Origin: Plasmodium relictum
Taxonomy: Eukaryota > Apicomplexa > Aconoidasida > Haemosporida > Plasmodiidae
NCBI RefSeq assembly: GCF_900005765.1
Contig: NC_041690.1
Span: 2,294,001 to 2,358,000 of the forward strand
Length of the DNA stretch: 64,000 nt
Reading direction: 5' to 3'
Numbering within the stretch: position 1 is the stretch's first letter; every line of letters starts with the position of its first letter. Made by a program: the position numbers and the translations under genes. Under the pieces are notes generated by a model. That model was not told the origin of the DNA. It made no database searches and was given only the letters and a program-made list of their open reading frames with translations. Positions 34,891-45,380 of the stretch are shown here, piece after piece.

Positions 34891-35641
34891 ATTATACTAT
34901 GTCTACCTTTATCATATTCATTACAGTTATTTTTATTATTATTACATATTAATATTATTTATGTACTAAAAGGAAAAAAAAAAAAAAATACATTTCTAAA
35001 ATAATTTAAAAACATATAGGTAAGGATTAATTAAAAAAGCCTACCATTACATTTTTAAGATAAAGTATACAAAAAATTACAGTTTTTTTTTTTTTAAATT
35101 AAGAAGTTTGATTTAAATTAAACATAGTAATTTGACGATAAATTAAATAAATTTTTATATTAACAAATGTAACTGCAAATGAAGCCTGTAAAAAATTATC
35201 TTACTTATTAATATGGTTGTTAAAATTGATTCATATAATTAAGACACACAAAATTATAATTTTTTATTTTATTTATTTTTTTAAATAAAATAATATTTGA
35301 AAAAATAACAACAAAAAAAAGTTTACTAAAGAAAATAATATTTCCAATGTAAAATCAATTAAAATTATTGTATTTATTCTATTTCATTTTATATTTCTCT
35401 TCATTTTATTTTATTATATTTTTTTTTTTTTCTACATTAATTTTTTTTTCATATATATATGCACACATATCTACAACTTCATTTTTTTTTATTTCAATTT
35501 CCATTAATTGTGCATATTTATACATTTTTTAAAAAGATCTTTATTTAAATGAAAATTATGAAAAATTATTTGTAGATTAAAAAAAGAAAAAAAAATGTAA
35601 AAGGAAAAATAAAGAGAGTAGTAATTCATACTTATATAAAA

Positions 35642-38600
35642 ATGAAACAAAATATTAATTTTGATAATAATATGAATTTAAGTATCGGAAAGATAGATTT
35701 TAACAATATTTATGTTGATATATTAAATATCCAAGAAACATTAGTAAGTCATATTCAAAATATTGTTACTCATGTTTACAAATTAATAGAAAAAGCAATA
35801 TATACAAATATTGAAAAAAGAGAATTATTAAGAGATAAATATGACGTTAATTTCCTAAATGATGCAAATAAAAAAAAAATGACAAATGATTCAATTGATA
35901 TTAAGGATACAGATGAAGATGTAGAGAAACACGAAATAAATGTATGTGTAAATGATTTAATTGTTGAAAGTAAATTTGTTAAAAATAATGAAAATCATAA
36001 TTTAAATAAGGAAGAGGATATAAATAGTGAAGAAAAGTTTCAATTTCCAATAGAAAATTCACAACAAAATGTAAATATTCCTCATGAAATACATAACTAT
36101 GAAGACAAAAATATAACAGGAAATAATAAAAATAATGATGATGACAATATAAAAAAAATTATTTTAAATAATAATATTCATGATATAAAAACAATTATTT
36201 CAGACGAAAATAAAAATAATTTAAATGGATATAATAATAACAATAGTAAAAATATTTTAAATGAATTGGATGATAATATAAAAATAAATAATGTAAATAA
36301 AGGTCATAGTGATATAAATAAAAGTATTTCAAATGAAATAAATTATGGTATAAAAAAAAATAACTTAAATGAGAATAGCGATCACAAAAAAAAATGTATT
36401 TTAAATGTAGACAATTATTTGGTGAATAAAAATATTGATAATATACTAAATGAAAATAAGTTAAAACTAAAAAAGCACATTGCTTTATTAGAATTAATAA
36501 AATATGTTATTCTATATTCTTATTATTCAAGTAATGAAAAAAAAGAAATAAAAAGTGATATAAATAAAAAAGAAAATATCAACAAAAAATTTTTGGCTGA
36601 AAGCTATATTAACAAACTAAAAGGAAACATAGAAATTTTAAAATTTGATTTAAATAATGATATATCAAATTATAATTTTTGCAACTTTGACTTATCAAAT
36701 GTAAAAATTAAATATATAAATATAATTAATTATTATATGGAATTATTATCACCTTTTAATAAATTTTATGATGAAAAAAATAAAGATAATAAAGAAGATG
36801 AAAAAAATTTGAAAGTAATAAGAAGAAAATTAGATGAAATAATATTAAATTATGATTATATTATTGACGAAATTTTAAAAAAAAATAATTTTAGTGAATT
36901 ATCAGAAGAATATTTAAGCAATTTAAAAAAACAAATTATACAAGGAAATTTTCCAGAAAATAATAAAAGTGGTAGTAATATAAAAAATGAATATATAAAT
37001 AATATGTATATTTCCAGTAAAAGTGAAACAATAGAAGACAAAAAATTATCAAGCAAAATTAAAAATATTTCAAATAATTTATTAAATAATGAAAATAATA
37101 GTATTTTAAGTAAAAATATATTTTTTAATGGTTTCCCATATGCTTTTAAGAATATAAATGAAAATTTAAATAACAATTTTTTATATAAAATGAATATATT
37201 TAATAATCATAATATAAATGACATAAATTTTGATTATCTTAATAAAGCAAACATAAAAACGATAAATTCATTAAAGAAAAAAAATAGCATTAATAAAAAT
37301 ATAGAAAATATATATACTCAATATGTTAATTATAATTCTGTTCCCATTAAAAATATAAGTAATGTAAAAGAATTATATAAAAATAATTTAAATTATAAAA
37401 ATTTGAGTGACTTGAATAAAACGAATTTAATTAATTTAAATTTGTCAGATATTAAAAATTTCAATGCAATTAGAGGCAATTCATGTGAAAATATAAATAA
37501 TGAGGATAAAAATTTAAAAGATCAAGAACAAATCAATTATGATATATGCAGTGGTGGTATTACAAACAACAAAAAAAATTTTAAATCTCAACAAATAAAT
37601 GATTTAAATAATAAGAATGATTTTATTCCACTTAATAGCACTAACGGTATGATTAAGGAATATATATGCAAATGCAATAATAATAATTCAAGAAACGACT
37701 CAAAAAATGAAAATGAAGAGATATTACATTATAATTGTAATAATGAAAATTTAAAAAATTTTGAAATAAAAAACCAAATTATTGATAACAATAAGGTTTC
37801 ATGCATGGAGAAGAATAATATAAACAATATGGTTAGTGATTACAAAAATAACAATAAAAAAAATAATGAAATCACAAAAAACAATGTGATTAATGAACAT
37901 GGTTTATTTTCAATTAAGGAACCAGCAAATTTTAACAAAAATAATAAAAATTGTGATTTTTTATTTTACGAAGAATCTAATATAAAAAATGACGAAACTA
38001 AATTAAAATATAACGATAAAAATAAAACAATAGGAATAAATGAAAACAAAGTAAATAATATAGATGAAAAAATAAATATTAGCAGTAAAGAAAATTGCTT
38101 AAACGAAAAGCTCATAAATGGTAAAGAAAATAAGATACATGAATATGTGTTTAATAAAAATGAGTTAAATCATAAAATTGATAAATTAAATAGAAAAACA
38201 GAACATAAATCCAATGAAGCTACTGTAGAAGAAATTAACTATAATGGAAACAACAATTTTAAAGATCAATCAAGTTTTAATGAAAAATATAATTTTAATG
38301 ATGTTGAAAATTATAACAATATATATGTATCAAGTAATAATATGTGTCAACTAAATTCTTATAACAATGAAGATATCCATGTATATAGTAAGAATATATC
38401 CATTAACACTTCAAAAAAAAACATTAATAATGAAATACAAAACTATAATAAAATTCACGATACAAATGTTAAAAGCATGAACTCTATGTCATTAAATCAA
38501 GAGCATGCTATTTCATTATTGGAATCAAAAGATAATTATAAAAATAATAAAAAATTTGAAACTATTCAACTTGATCATAGTAATAATAGTAATGATACAA

Positions 38601-41395
38601 GTAACAAAAATAATTACAATAATAATGCTGATAACGATAATAACAATAATAATATCAATAATGATTATGATAGTAATAACAACAATAATAATAGTAATAA
38701 TAATGATAATAGTAATAATAGTAACAGTAGCAATAATAATAATAATTATAATAGAAATAATAGTAATAGCAATAATAACAATAGCAACACGAACAATAAC
38801 AATAGTAATAATAATAAAGACAACAACAACAACAATAATAATAATAATAATAGAAACAATAGTAACCATAACGATGACAATAATGACGATAACAATAATA
38901 ATAACAGTAATAGTACCAATAACAACAATAATGAAGATGATAACAATAACGATAGTAATGATAATGATAATAATTATGATGAAAAAGAGGATATGGATAA
39001 GAAAAATAGTGGTGCTGAAATTAATAACAGTATTTTTAAAAATAATATTATTAACTCTTTAAATAACAAATTTAATTTAGACAAAGATAACTTACATAAT
39101 CCTTACAATAGTTTAATAGGAAATATAAATGAGGATGAAAATATAATAAATATAGACGAAGTTGTAGAGATAGAAGAAAAAATAAAGAATTTTTTAGAAG
39201 ATACTAATTTAATAGAGAAAAATAAAAATAATATTAAGGAGTATACAAACACAAATGAATTTAATGACTGCAATGAAAATTTAGTAAATAATGATTTAAA
39301 TAATTTATATAATTTTTATAATAATATAAATAGTAAATCGATGAGTACAAACATAGATATAATGAATAATGAAAATTTTGAAAAAATGATATCGAATGAT
39401 TCTTTAAACACATTTGAAAACATAAATAAGGACATAATTGATTTAAACATAAATAATAATTTAAAAAATTATAATAATGATATAATGAATAATGAAATAT
39501 ACTCTTCATATTTTGATATTTATAGTAATTTTAATGAAAAAAATGGAATAAATAATAATCTAAATGATTTTGATAAAAGTAATATAGAATATGATTTGAT
39601 GAATTTTGCTAATAATACATATATTGATATTCATAAAATTCTTCAAAATAATGATATATTAAAAAATGAATTTACAAATATAGAAGAATCATTTAAACTA
39701 TTTCCTAACTTTCTACATAATAAAAAAATAAAGTCAAAACATCCTAATGAAGATATGCTTGAAATGTATAATAATTATAAAAATATGTTAAATTCAGAAG
39801 GCATTATGAGAAATGAAGATATAAATCAATTAAGTGAAGAATTTTTTTTTAATCACAATCTTCATAATAATATTGCACCTAACACTTTAACTAATAATAT
39901 GATTAATAATGATTTTGATAATAATATAAATAAAATTCTAGATATAATGAATACAAATAATGATATTCATCAAAATAATATGAATAATTTTTCAATAAAT
40001 GAAGATAGCTACAATGATAAAAAAAATGAAAATACCAATTTTTCTTATAATATGAACAATTATACAACAGATATGTATAAAAAATCAAAAGATAAAAAAA
40101 GAAAAATTAGTTGTATTAGCAACAACGATGTATTTCCTGATGGATCTAAGATAGAAAATATTTTAGAAAATTCTCACGCAAAAAAATGCTATAAAAATAG
40201 TGAAGATAAAAAAAAAAAGTATCAAAAGATAGATATAAGAACATTAAATAAAAACGTTCAAAAAAATAAAGAAATATGTACTAATTGCTATATTCACTAT
40301 GATAATTTTAAATCAAGTTATATTCTAACATTTATAAACAGAAAACAAAAAAAACAAAGAAAAATATTTCCAGTTGAACCTAATGAAAAGGATGAAGCTT
40401 ATATAATTCAAATTATGAAATATATAGAAAAATTAAAAGATCAAGATAAAATATATGGTGTTACAAAAAATGAAGAAATTGAAGGGTTGAAGTCGAATCA
40501 AATAAATTTAAATAAAAATGAAGATTTTTTTGATATTAATAATTTAGATAATATGAATAATAAGGTGGATTATATTGATAAAAATTACTTTTTAAATAAT
40601 AAACCTATGGTTAACGAGTGCATAGATAATAACTTAGCAAACAATAATGAAATCAATACAAATAATGTTATTGCACTAAATAATAAGATGAATAATTTTA
40701 TAAGTCCTTTTAATGATCAGTTGTATCTTTCTTCTAATAATATAAATTATATGCATGGAAATATATCTTCTCAAAATAATATAAATAATACAAATTGCCT
40801 AAACAACATGAATCCTAATATTCCAGAGCATTTAAATATTTACAATGATGGGAATATACCTTCTAATGTTGATTTCATGAATTTTCATTTGTTAAATGAT
40901 ACAAACAATTTTGAGAATTTTAATTTAATTAACACTAGTACAAATAACAATCAAAATTTAAATATGTTTTACATAAATGAAAAAAAAAATAACTTAGTAA
41001 AATCAATTAATGATAATTATTTAGATGAAGTTAATATGATGGATAATATGAATAATAATAATTATAATTCATTTCCGAGCGATCTATGTGAGAATATTTT
41101 GATTAACAATATGAAAAATATTATTTACCCATGCGAAAATAACATTAATACAATGAAGTCATTAAAGAACAATCATATTAATGAAAATGATGAAATAAAT
41201 TCAATTAATATTCTAAGTAATATTAATATTTCAAATTTTCCTAATATATCTACTAACAATGAAAGTGAAATAATGCAAAAGTATAATTCTATTATGAATG
41301 AATATGACAGAAATGCTTTAAATAATTCAAATTATAGTGAAAATAGTTTAGAAAAAAATATTTCAGAAGAAAATAGTATGAGAAATAACGTATAA
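35642..41395 (+). CDS. large Asn-rich protein with a small ordered basic module
   Basis: 1917 residues, one exon, dominated by Asn, Lys, Ile, Asp and Glu. Three parts look ordered: residues 1-80 (NIYVDILNIQETLVSHIQNI and following helix); about 280-400 (HIALLELIKYVILYSYYSS; IKYINIINYYMELLSPFNKF); and about 1540-1605. The last has a CxxC pair (Cys1546, Cys1549), two strand-like segments (YIHYDNFKSSYILTFINR; KQRKIFPV) and a helix (EKDEAYIIQIMKYIEKLK). This strand-strand-helix order and the basic second strand resemble a divergent AP2-type DNA-binding domain, but the match is by eye only. An almost pure Asn repeat covers about residues 979-1115. The likely role is unknown; nuclear regulation is one guess. 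Confidence 0.88.
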   Translation: MKQNINFDNNMNLSIGKIDFNNIYVDILNIQETLVSHIQNIVTHVYKLIEKAIYTNIEKRELLRDKYDVNFLNDANKKKMTNDSIDIKDTDEDVEKHEINVCVNDLIVESKFVKNNENHNLNKEEDINSEEKFQFPIENSQQNVNIPHEIHNYEDKNITGNNKNNDDDNIKKIILNNNIHDIKTIISDENKNNLNGYNNNNSKNILNELDDNIKINNVNKGHSDINKSISNEINYGIKKNNLNENSDHKKKCILNVDNYLVNKNIDNILNENKLKLKKHIALLELIKYVILYSYYSSNEKKEIKSDINKKENINKKFLAESYINKLKGNIEILKFDLNNDISNYNFCNFDLSNVKIKYINIINYYMELLSPFNKFYDEKNKDNKEDEKNLKVIRRKLDEIILNYDYIIDEILKKNNFSELSEEYLSNLKKQIIQGNFPENNKSGSNIKNEYINNMYISSKSETIEDKKLSSKIKNISNNLLNNENNSILSKNIFFNGFPYAFKNINENLNNNFLYKMNIFNNHNINDINFDYLNKANIKTINSLKKKNSINKNIENIYTQYVNYNSVPIKNISNVKELYKNNLNYKNLSDLNKTNLINLNLSDIKNFNAIRGNSCENINNEDKNLKDQEQINYDICSGGITNNKKNFKSQQINDLNNKNDFIPLNSTNGMIKEYICKCNNNNSRNDSKNENEEILHYNCNNENLKNFEIKNQIIDNNKVSCMEKNNINNMVSDYKNNNKKNNEITKNNVINEHGLFSIKEPANFNKNNKNCDFLFYEESNIKNDETKLKYNDKNKTIGINENKVNNIDEKINISSKENCLNEKLINGKENKIHEYVFNKNELNHKIDKLNRKTEHKSNEATVEEINYNGNNNFKDQSSFNEKYNFNDVENYNNIYVSSNNMCQLNSYNNEDIHVYSKNISINTSKKNINNEIQNYNKIHDTNVKSMNSMSLNQEHAISLLESKDNYKNNKKFETIQLDHSNNSNDTSNKNNYNNNADNDNNNNNINNDYDSNNNNNNSNNNDNSNNSNSSNNNNNYNRNNSNSNNNNSNTNNNNSNNNKDNNNNNNNNNNRNNSNHNDDNNDDNNNNNSNSTNNNNNEDDNNNDSNDNDNNYDEKEDMDKKNSGAEINNSIFKNNIINSLNNKFNLDKDNLHNPYNSLIGNINEDENIINIDEVVEIEEKIKNFLEDTNLIEKNKNNIKEYTNTNEFNDCNENLVNNDLNNLYNFYNNINSKSMSTNIDIMNNENFEKMISNDSLNTFENINKDIIDLNINNNLKNYNNDIMNNEIYSSYFDIYSNFNEKNGINNNLNDFDKSNIEYDLMNFANNTYIDIHKILQNNDILKNEFTNIEESFKLFPNFLHNKKIKSKHPNEDMLEMYNNYKNMLNSEGIMRNEDINQLSEEFFFNHNLHNNIAPNTLTNNMINNDFDNNINKILDIMNTNNDIHQNNMNNFSINEDSYNDKKNENTNFSYNMNNYTTDMYKKSKDKKRKISCISNNDVFPDGSKIENILENSHAKKCYKNSEDKKKKYQKIDIRTLNKNVQKNKEICTNCYIHYDNFKSSYILTFINRKQKKQRKIFPVEPNEKDEAYIIQIMKYIEKLKDQDKIYGVTKNEEIEGLKSNQINLNKNEDFFDINNLDNMNNKVDYIDKNYFLNNKPMVNECIDNNLANNNEINTNNVIALNNKMNNFISPFNDQLYLSSNNINYMHGNISSQNNINNTNCLNNMNPNIPEHLNIYNDGNIPSNVDFMNFHLLNDTNNFENFNLINTSTNNNQNLNMFYINEKKNNLVKSINDNYLDEVNMMDNMNNNNYNSFPSDLCENILINNMKNIIYPCENNINTMKSLKNNHINENDEINSINILSNINISNFPNISTNNESEIMQKYNSIMNEYDRNALNNSNYSENSLEKNISEENSMRNNV
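38577..38985 (+). repeat. Asn-codon repeat inside the large Asn-rich gene
   Basis: About 137 codons, mostly AAT and AAC mixed, interspersed with AGT/AGC (Ser) and GAT/GAC (Asp). The frequent AAT/AAC switching and Ser/Asp interruptions mean it is not a pure trinucleotide microsatellite. Confidence 0.9.
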
Positions 41396-42762
41396 AGAAA
41401 AAAAAAGTAAATATAAAAAAAAAAAAAAAGTATATAAAAGAAATAGGATAAGAAAAATTCCTCAATAATTATAATGTGATGAAATAAAATGAAGAAATAT
41501 AATAGAATAGAAATTATATATGAGATAAATGAAAAAGATATTATAATAGACTATATATCTTTTTTTTTTTTTGCGACATTTTTTAAAAATTGAAAAAAAA
41601 AAAAAAGAAAAAGAAATTAAATTAAATTAAATTAAATTAAAATTTTGAATATATTGAATATTTATTATGTCTTTGTTTTAGTAAAATAACTTTCATCTTT
41701 ATAATGAAGAAAAAAAAAAAACTCTTAAAATTTTGATCAGAAAAAAAATTTTAAATTCTCATAATTTTCTCTCTTTTATATATAAAATCATAAAGAGTTT
41801 ACACATTTGATAATTTTAACTTTGTTATAATTGTATATTGAAAAAGTATAAAAAAAAAAATTATTTTAAAAATTAAATAAGCTTTCTGAAATAAAGTTAA
41901 AATTATGCAAATAAGAGCTAGTATATTAGTTCACAAAAATAAAATTATTCGAGGCAAAAAATTAAAAAATGAAAGAAAAAAAAAAGAATATGTATTTTTA
42001 TACCTTTAAATATAATTGTTAAAAATACAATAATATATTTTATTCTTTGAAGTATTTAGCATATTAATAAAATAAAACGGAATTGTTTGTAAAATTTACA
42101 ATAAGTTTTTGGTTATATATATAATTTTTATTTTAATTTTTATAGAAGTATATATAAGTTGCCATAAATGAATAATAGATCAATTCTACATATAAATTCA
42201 TAGAATGTACTACGAATATATTAAATGAAAAAAAAAAAGAGAAAAGAAGACCATTTTTTATTAGAAGAATTTTTGTTAAGAAACAAAAAAATACAGTAAA
42301 TAATAATTTAAATAAAATATAATAAATATACATGTATATTTTTAGTAGTTTTAGTTTTTAACTCAGTATAAAATTTTTACTATTCTTTTATTTTTTATTT
42401 GAATTGTTTAAATTTATTATGATTACCATTTTTTTTTTTCTTCTTTTTTTATGTTATTGAACTTTTTGTTTTTTGTATCCTTAAAAATATAATTTGTTAA
42501 AAAAGAAAAAAAACTTTCACTCTTTAAAATAAAATCAATTATTCTATATTTTCACTATTTTAAAGTGTAATACACTCAAAAAAAACAAAAAAATAAATAA
42601 TATGATTTTAATTAAATTAATTACTTTACATCTACTATATATTATATCTTTTATCTTTGCTTTCAGATTATATATAATTCTTTTTATCATTAAATTTAAA
42701 TTATTTTTTTTTTAATTACATTTCTTTAATAAGTTTATGTTAAGAAAAAGAAAAAAAAAGTT
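41396..42762. other. intergenic region between convergent Asn-rich and TRIP4-like genes
   Basis: 3' flanks of both genes. It is AT-rich with a short AAATT pentanucleotide repeat. No coding signal. Confidence 0.6.
41612..41643 (+). repeat. AAATT pentanucleotide repeat
   Basis: About six tandem AAATT units. A similar TAATT array occurs at about 61998-62021 past the TrpRS gene. Confidence 0.75.
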
Positions 42763-44733
42763 TCATAATATATCTTCATATTCGTCATCTATTAGACTCA
42801 ATACATTATATTTATATTTTTTAGCGTGAGTTTTTTTTTTTTCCACTTGATCTTTTTCTTTGATTTCTCTTGAAGAAATATTACTTTTTGTAGTATTTTC
42901 TTTAAAAAATATATTTTTTAAATCATTTATATAACTTAAATTTTTTCTTTCTTTTGTAGACAAATAATTATGAACATTATTTACTTTTATATTATGATCC
43001 TTTTTATTTTCTTCAATATGACTCCTGTACTCTTTTTCTTTTTCATTTAAATAATCATTAAATTCTTTAATTTTAAAATAATCGACGTTTTCTTTTATTT
43101 TCATATTAACTATGTCTATATCTATATTAATATCACCTATAATAAAAAGTAAAAAAAAAAAAAATATGTATTTAAACAGCTTAAACGGCATATTATATAA
43201 TAATAATAGAAAATATATTGTTTTACAGAAAGTATATAAATATATATATGTAAAATATTTTACTAAATCTTTTTCCAAATATTTCATAATATTTATTTAT
43301 TATTTCATTTTTTATTTCGTCATCATAACAAGAGAAATGTATTTCATTATTATTAAATTCATTTTTAATGTCGTCTTCAAACCAATCAATACTATCATCA
43401 ATTATTTTTGTTTGTTCTTCATTAATAGAATTGTTTAACATTTTATTTCTTAAATGAAAGGCTGTGATAGAAAATACAAAGAAAACATATATATATTATG
43501 GAATACTAAATAATTAAGATTACATTTAAGATGTAAAATAAAAAAGTAAAAAATTTATAATTCTTTAAAATTTTTTAAAAATATATAACCTTTTTTTAAA
43601 TTATTGTTTTTTGAATCAAAATATAATTTATAAATAAAAGGATCTGAATCTTTTAAATTAGATATTACTTTTTTTACAGAATTATCAATATCTTCACTGC
43701 ATAAATATATTTTGTCGAATATAAATGATTCATATAATTTATTTCCACAGTAAATACAATTTTTATATTTTATTTTATTACAATAAACTTTTCCACAAAT
43801 TAGGCAATTTGCATATATTTTATGATTCTGTCCATTACATAAACATATTTGAATACTCTTTTTTTTTTGTTTTTTGTTTTTCATTTTTTGATTATTGTTT
43901 TCATCAGATTTAATGCTATCATTTTCTATTAAATCTATAACAGTTTTTAAAGAATAATCATTCTCATTAATGTTTAAAAAGGAAAAATAATCTTTTTCTT
44001 TTTTTTCTTCTACCTCATTATTTTTTAAATTTGGTAATTCATTTTTTTTTATATCACTTAATTTATTCGTTTTTACAATATTTAAATCTTTTGATTTTAA
44101 ATCAATTAATTCTTTTTCTTTTAAAAAAATTGATTTACTTATTTTCTCATTAGGATTACTTTGCTTTATTGCATTTTTATTTTCTTCTATTTGTTTATTC
44201 TTATTTTCTATTAAATCATCATATTTTTTATTATCTACAATGTTATTATTATTTTCTTTATGTTTTATTATTTCATTTTCTTTATTTTTATTTGTTCTTA
44301 ATTTTCCTTCTTTCAATTTTGGATTAATGAAATTATCTTCATAATTTATGTCATATTCTTTTTTATTATTAGGGATACTTATTTTATCACTTTTAAAAAT
44401 ATTCTCAAAATAACTATTTATACTTTTATTAGTATTATTATTACAATTAACTTTATTTATGTTACTATCTGAAATTTTATCAGAGAAAATGAATTTTTTT
44501 TTATTGTTTATTAAATCATATGTAAATTTTTTAACATCAATTAATGAATATTTTAAGTTTTTATTTTTCTCATAAAATGCCTGATTTAATAAAAATAATG
44601 AATCAAATAAATCATATGATTTGGAATTTAAAATTGATTTAACGTAATTAATTTCTAATTCGTCATTTTTTAAATTGAAGTATTTTACTATTTTATTTCT
44701 TAAATAATTTGCATATCTCTCATTATTACACAT
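42763..44733 (-). CDS. TRIP4/ASC-1-like zinc-finger protein, three exons
   Basis: 571 residues (human TRIP4 581). Exons 44733-43590, 43461-43264 and 43136-42763; both introns are phase 1 (donors GTTATA and GTAAAA). Exon 1 has a helical N-terminus like TRIP4 (LRNKIVKYFNLKNDELEINY), a Lys/Asn-rich linker, and a C2HC5 zinc finger at about 292-330 (CLCNGQNHKIYANCLICGKVYC, then CIYCGNKLY). Exon 2 supplies KAFHLRNKMLNNSINEEQ and TKIIDDSIDWFEDD, matching the conserved TQVIDDESDYF block that follows the finger in TRIP4. Exon 3 matches the next helical part. The C-terminal ASCH domain of animal TRIP4 is not seen. TRIP4 is part of the ASC-1 complex, which splits stalled ribosomes and supports transcription coactivation. 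Read separately, exons 2-3 would look like an independent small gene; the splice phases and family order argue for one gene. Confidence 0.8.
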
Positions 44734-45380
44734 TATTATTCTATTTTTTTTTTTTTTATTATTTTATATATATATATTTAAAAAAAATATTAAAAGTATA
44801 TATAATTAACTATGATAACTTGGTTCATATCTTATTAAGCACATTAATAAAAATTCAAATAAAAATATGTAACTTAAATCACAAAAAAAAAAAAAAAAAT
44901 AAGAATAAAAATAAAATTTTAATTATATTAGCAATTTATTATTCATTTATTTATTTTATTTATTTTTTTTTTTTTTTCTTTATACATGTATATTCTTAAT
45001 GTCCGATTTATAGGCAACAAAGTATAAAGAACAAAAAAATATATTATTTACAAAAAATATTTGAATAAATTTATTGTATTAAATATAAAATGATTCTATT
45101 TTATAAAATTTTATTAAACAAAGAAAAAAAAAATATAATTTTTCTTGTGAAATATGTTTATATGAAAAAAAAATATATATATATAATAATAAACAAATTA
45201 AAAATTGAAGTATAGAAAATTCTGAATAAAAAAAAAAAAGTTATGTAATTTAAATTTAGTTTTTAAAATCTATTAATTTTATATATATTTGGTATAAATT
45301 TGAATTTTTTTTTTTTTAATGCAATATGTATTATGTATTTAAAAAAATTATATAATTTACATATATATAAAAGCATATAA
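44734..45380. other. intergenic region between REX1-like and TRIP4-like genes
   Basis: Short gap between two minus-strand genes, holding the TRIP4-like promoter. Only A/T runs are seen. Confidence 0.6.

Larger units (their letters stand above)
27290..35641. other. 8.35 kb region without a convincing gene
   Basis: This is the largest gap in the window, between the divergent starts of the 909-residue gene and the Asn-rich gene. It holds a 40-nt (AT) run (30902-30941), 11 consecutive Gs (33349-33359), a perfect hairpin (33516-33539), a 58-nt (AT) run (33776-33833) and an ATT-rich repeat area (about 34796-34890). Short coding-like patches at 31796-31978 and 34733-34795 are not enough to call genes. 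It could hold promoters, long leaders or non-coding RNAs. Confidence 0.55.

Noticed and set aside
27290-35641. Centromere in the gene desert
   Set aside because: Plasmodium centromeres are compact cores of about 97% AT without G runs; this region has ordinary intergenic composition, and I recall the P. falciparum chromosome 13 centromere lying elsewhere.
38505-39062. Ile/Thr/Val-only and Leu/Ser-only reading frames on both strands
   Set aside because: They are other frames of the Asn-codon repeat in the 1917-residue gene; composition follows the repeat, not a protein family.
35642-41395. Firm naming of the Asn-rich gene as an ApiAP2 factor
   Set aside because: Only one short module fits by eye and the classical AP2 consensus residues are not clear, so it is kept as a hypothesis.
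42133-42333. 66-residue minus-strand frame past the Asn-rich gene
   Set aside because: Phe/Tyr/Ile-rich composition driven by A/T runs, no homologue recognised.
43223-43441. Independent small gene starting at 43441
   Set aside because: The sequence before this Met is open, a phase-matching acceptor lies at 43462-43463, and the protein continues the TRIP4 alignment from the zinc-finger exon.
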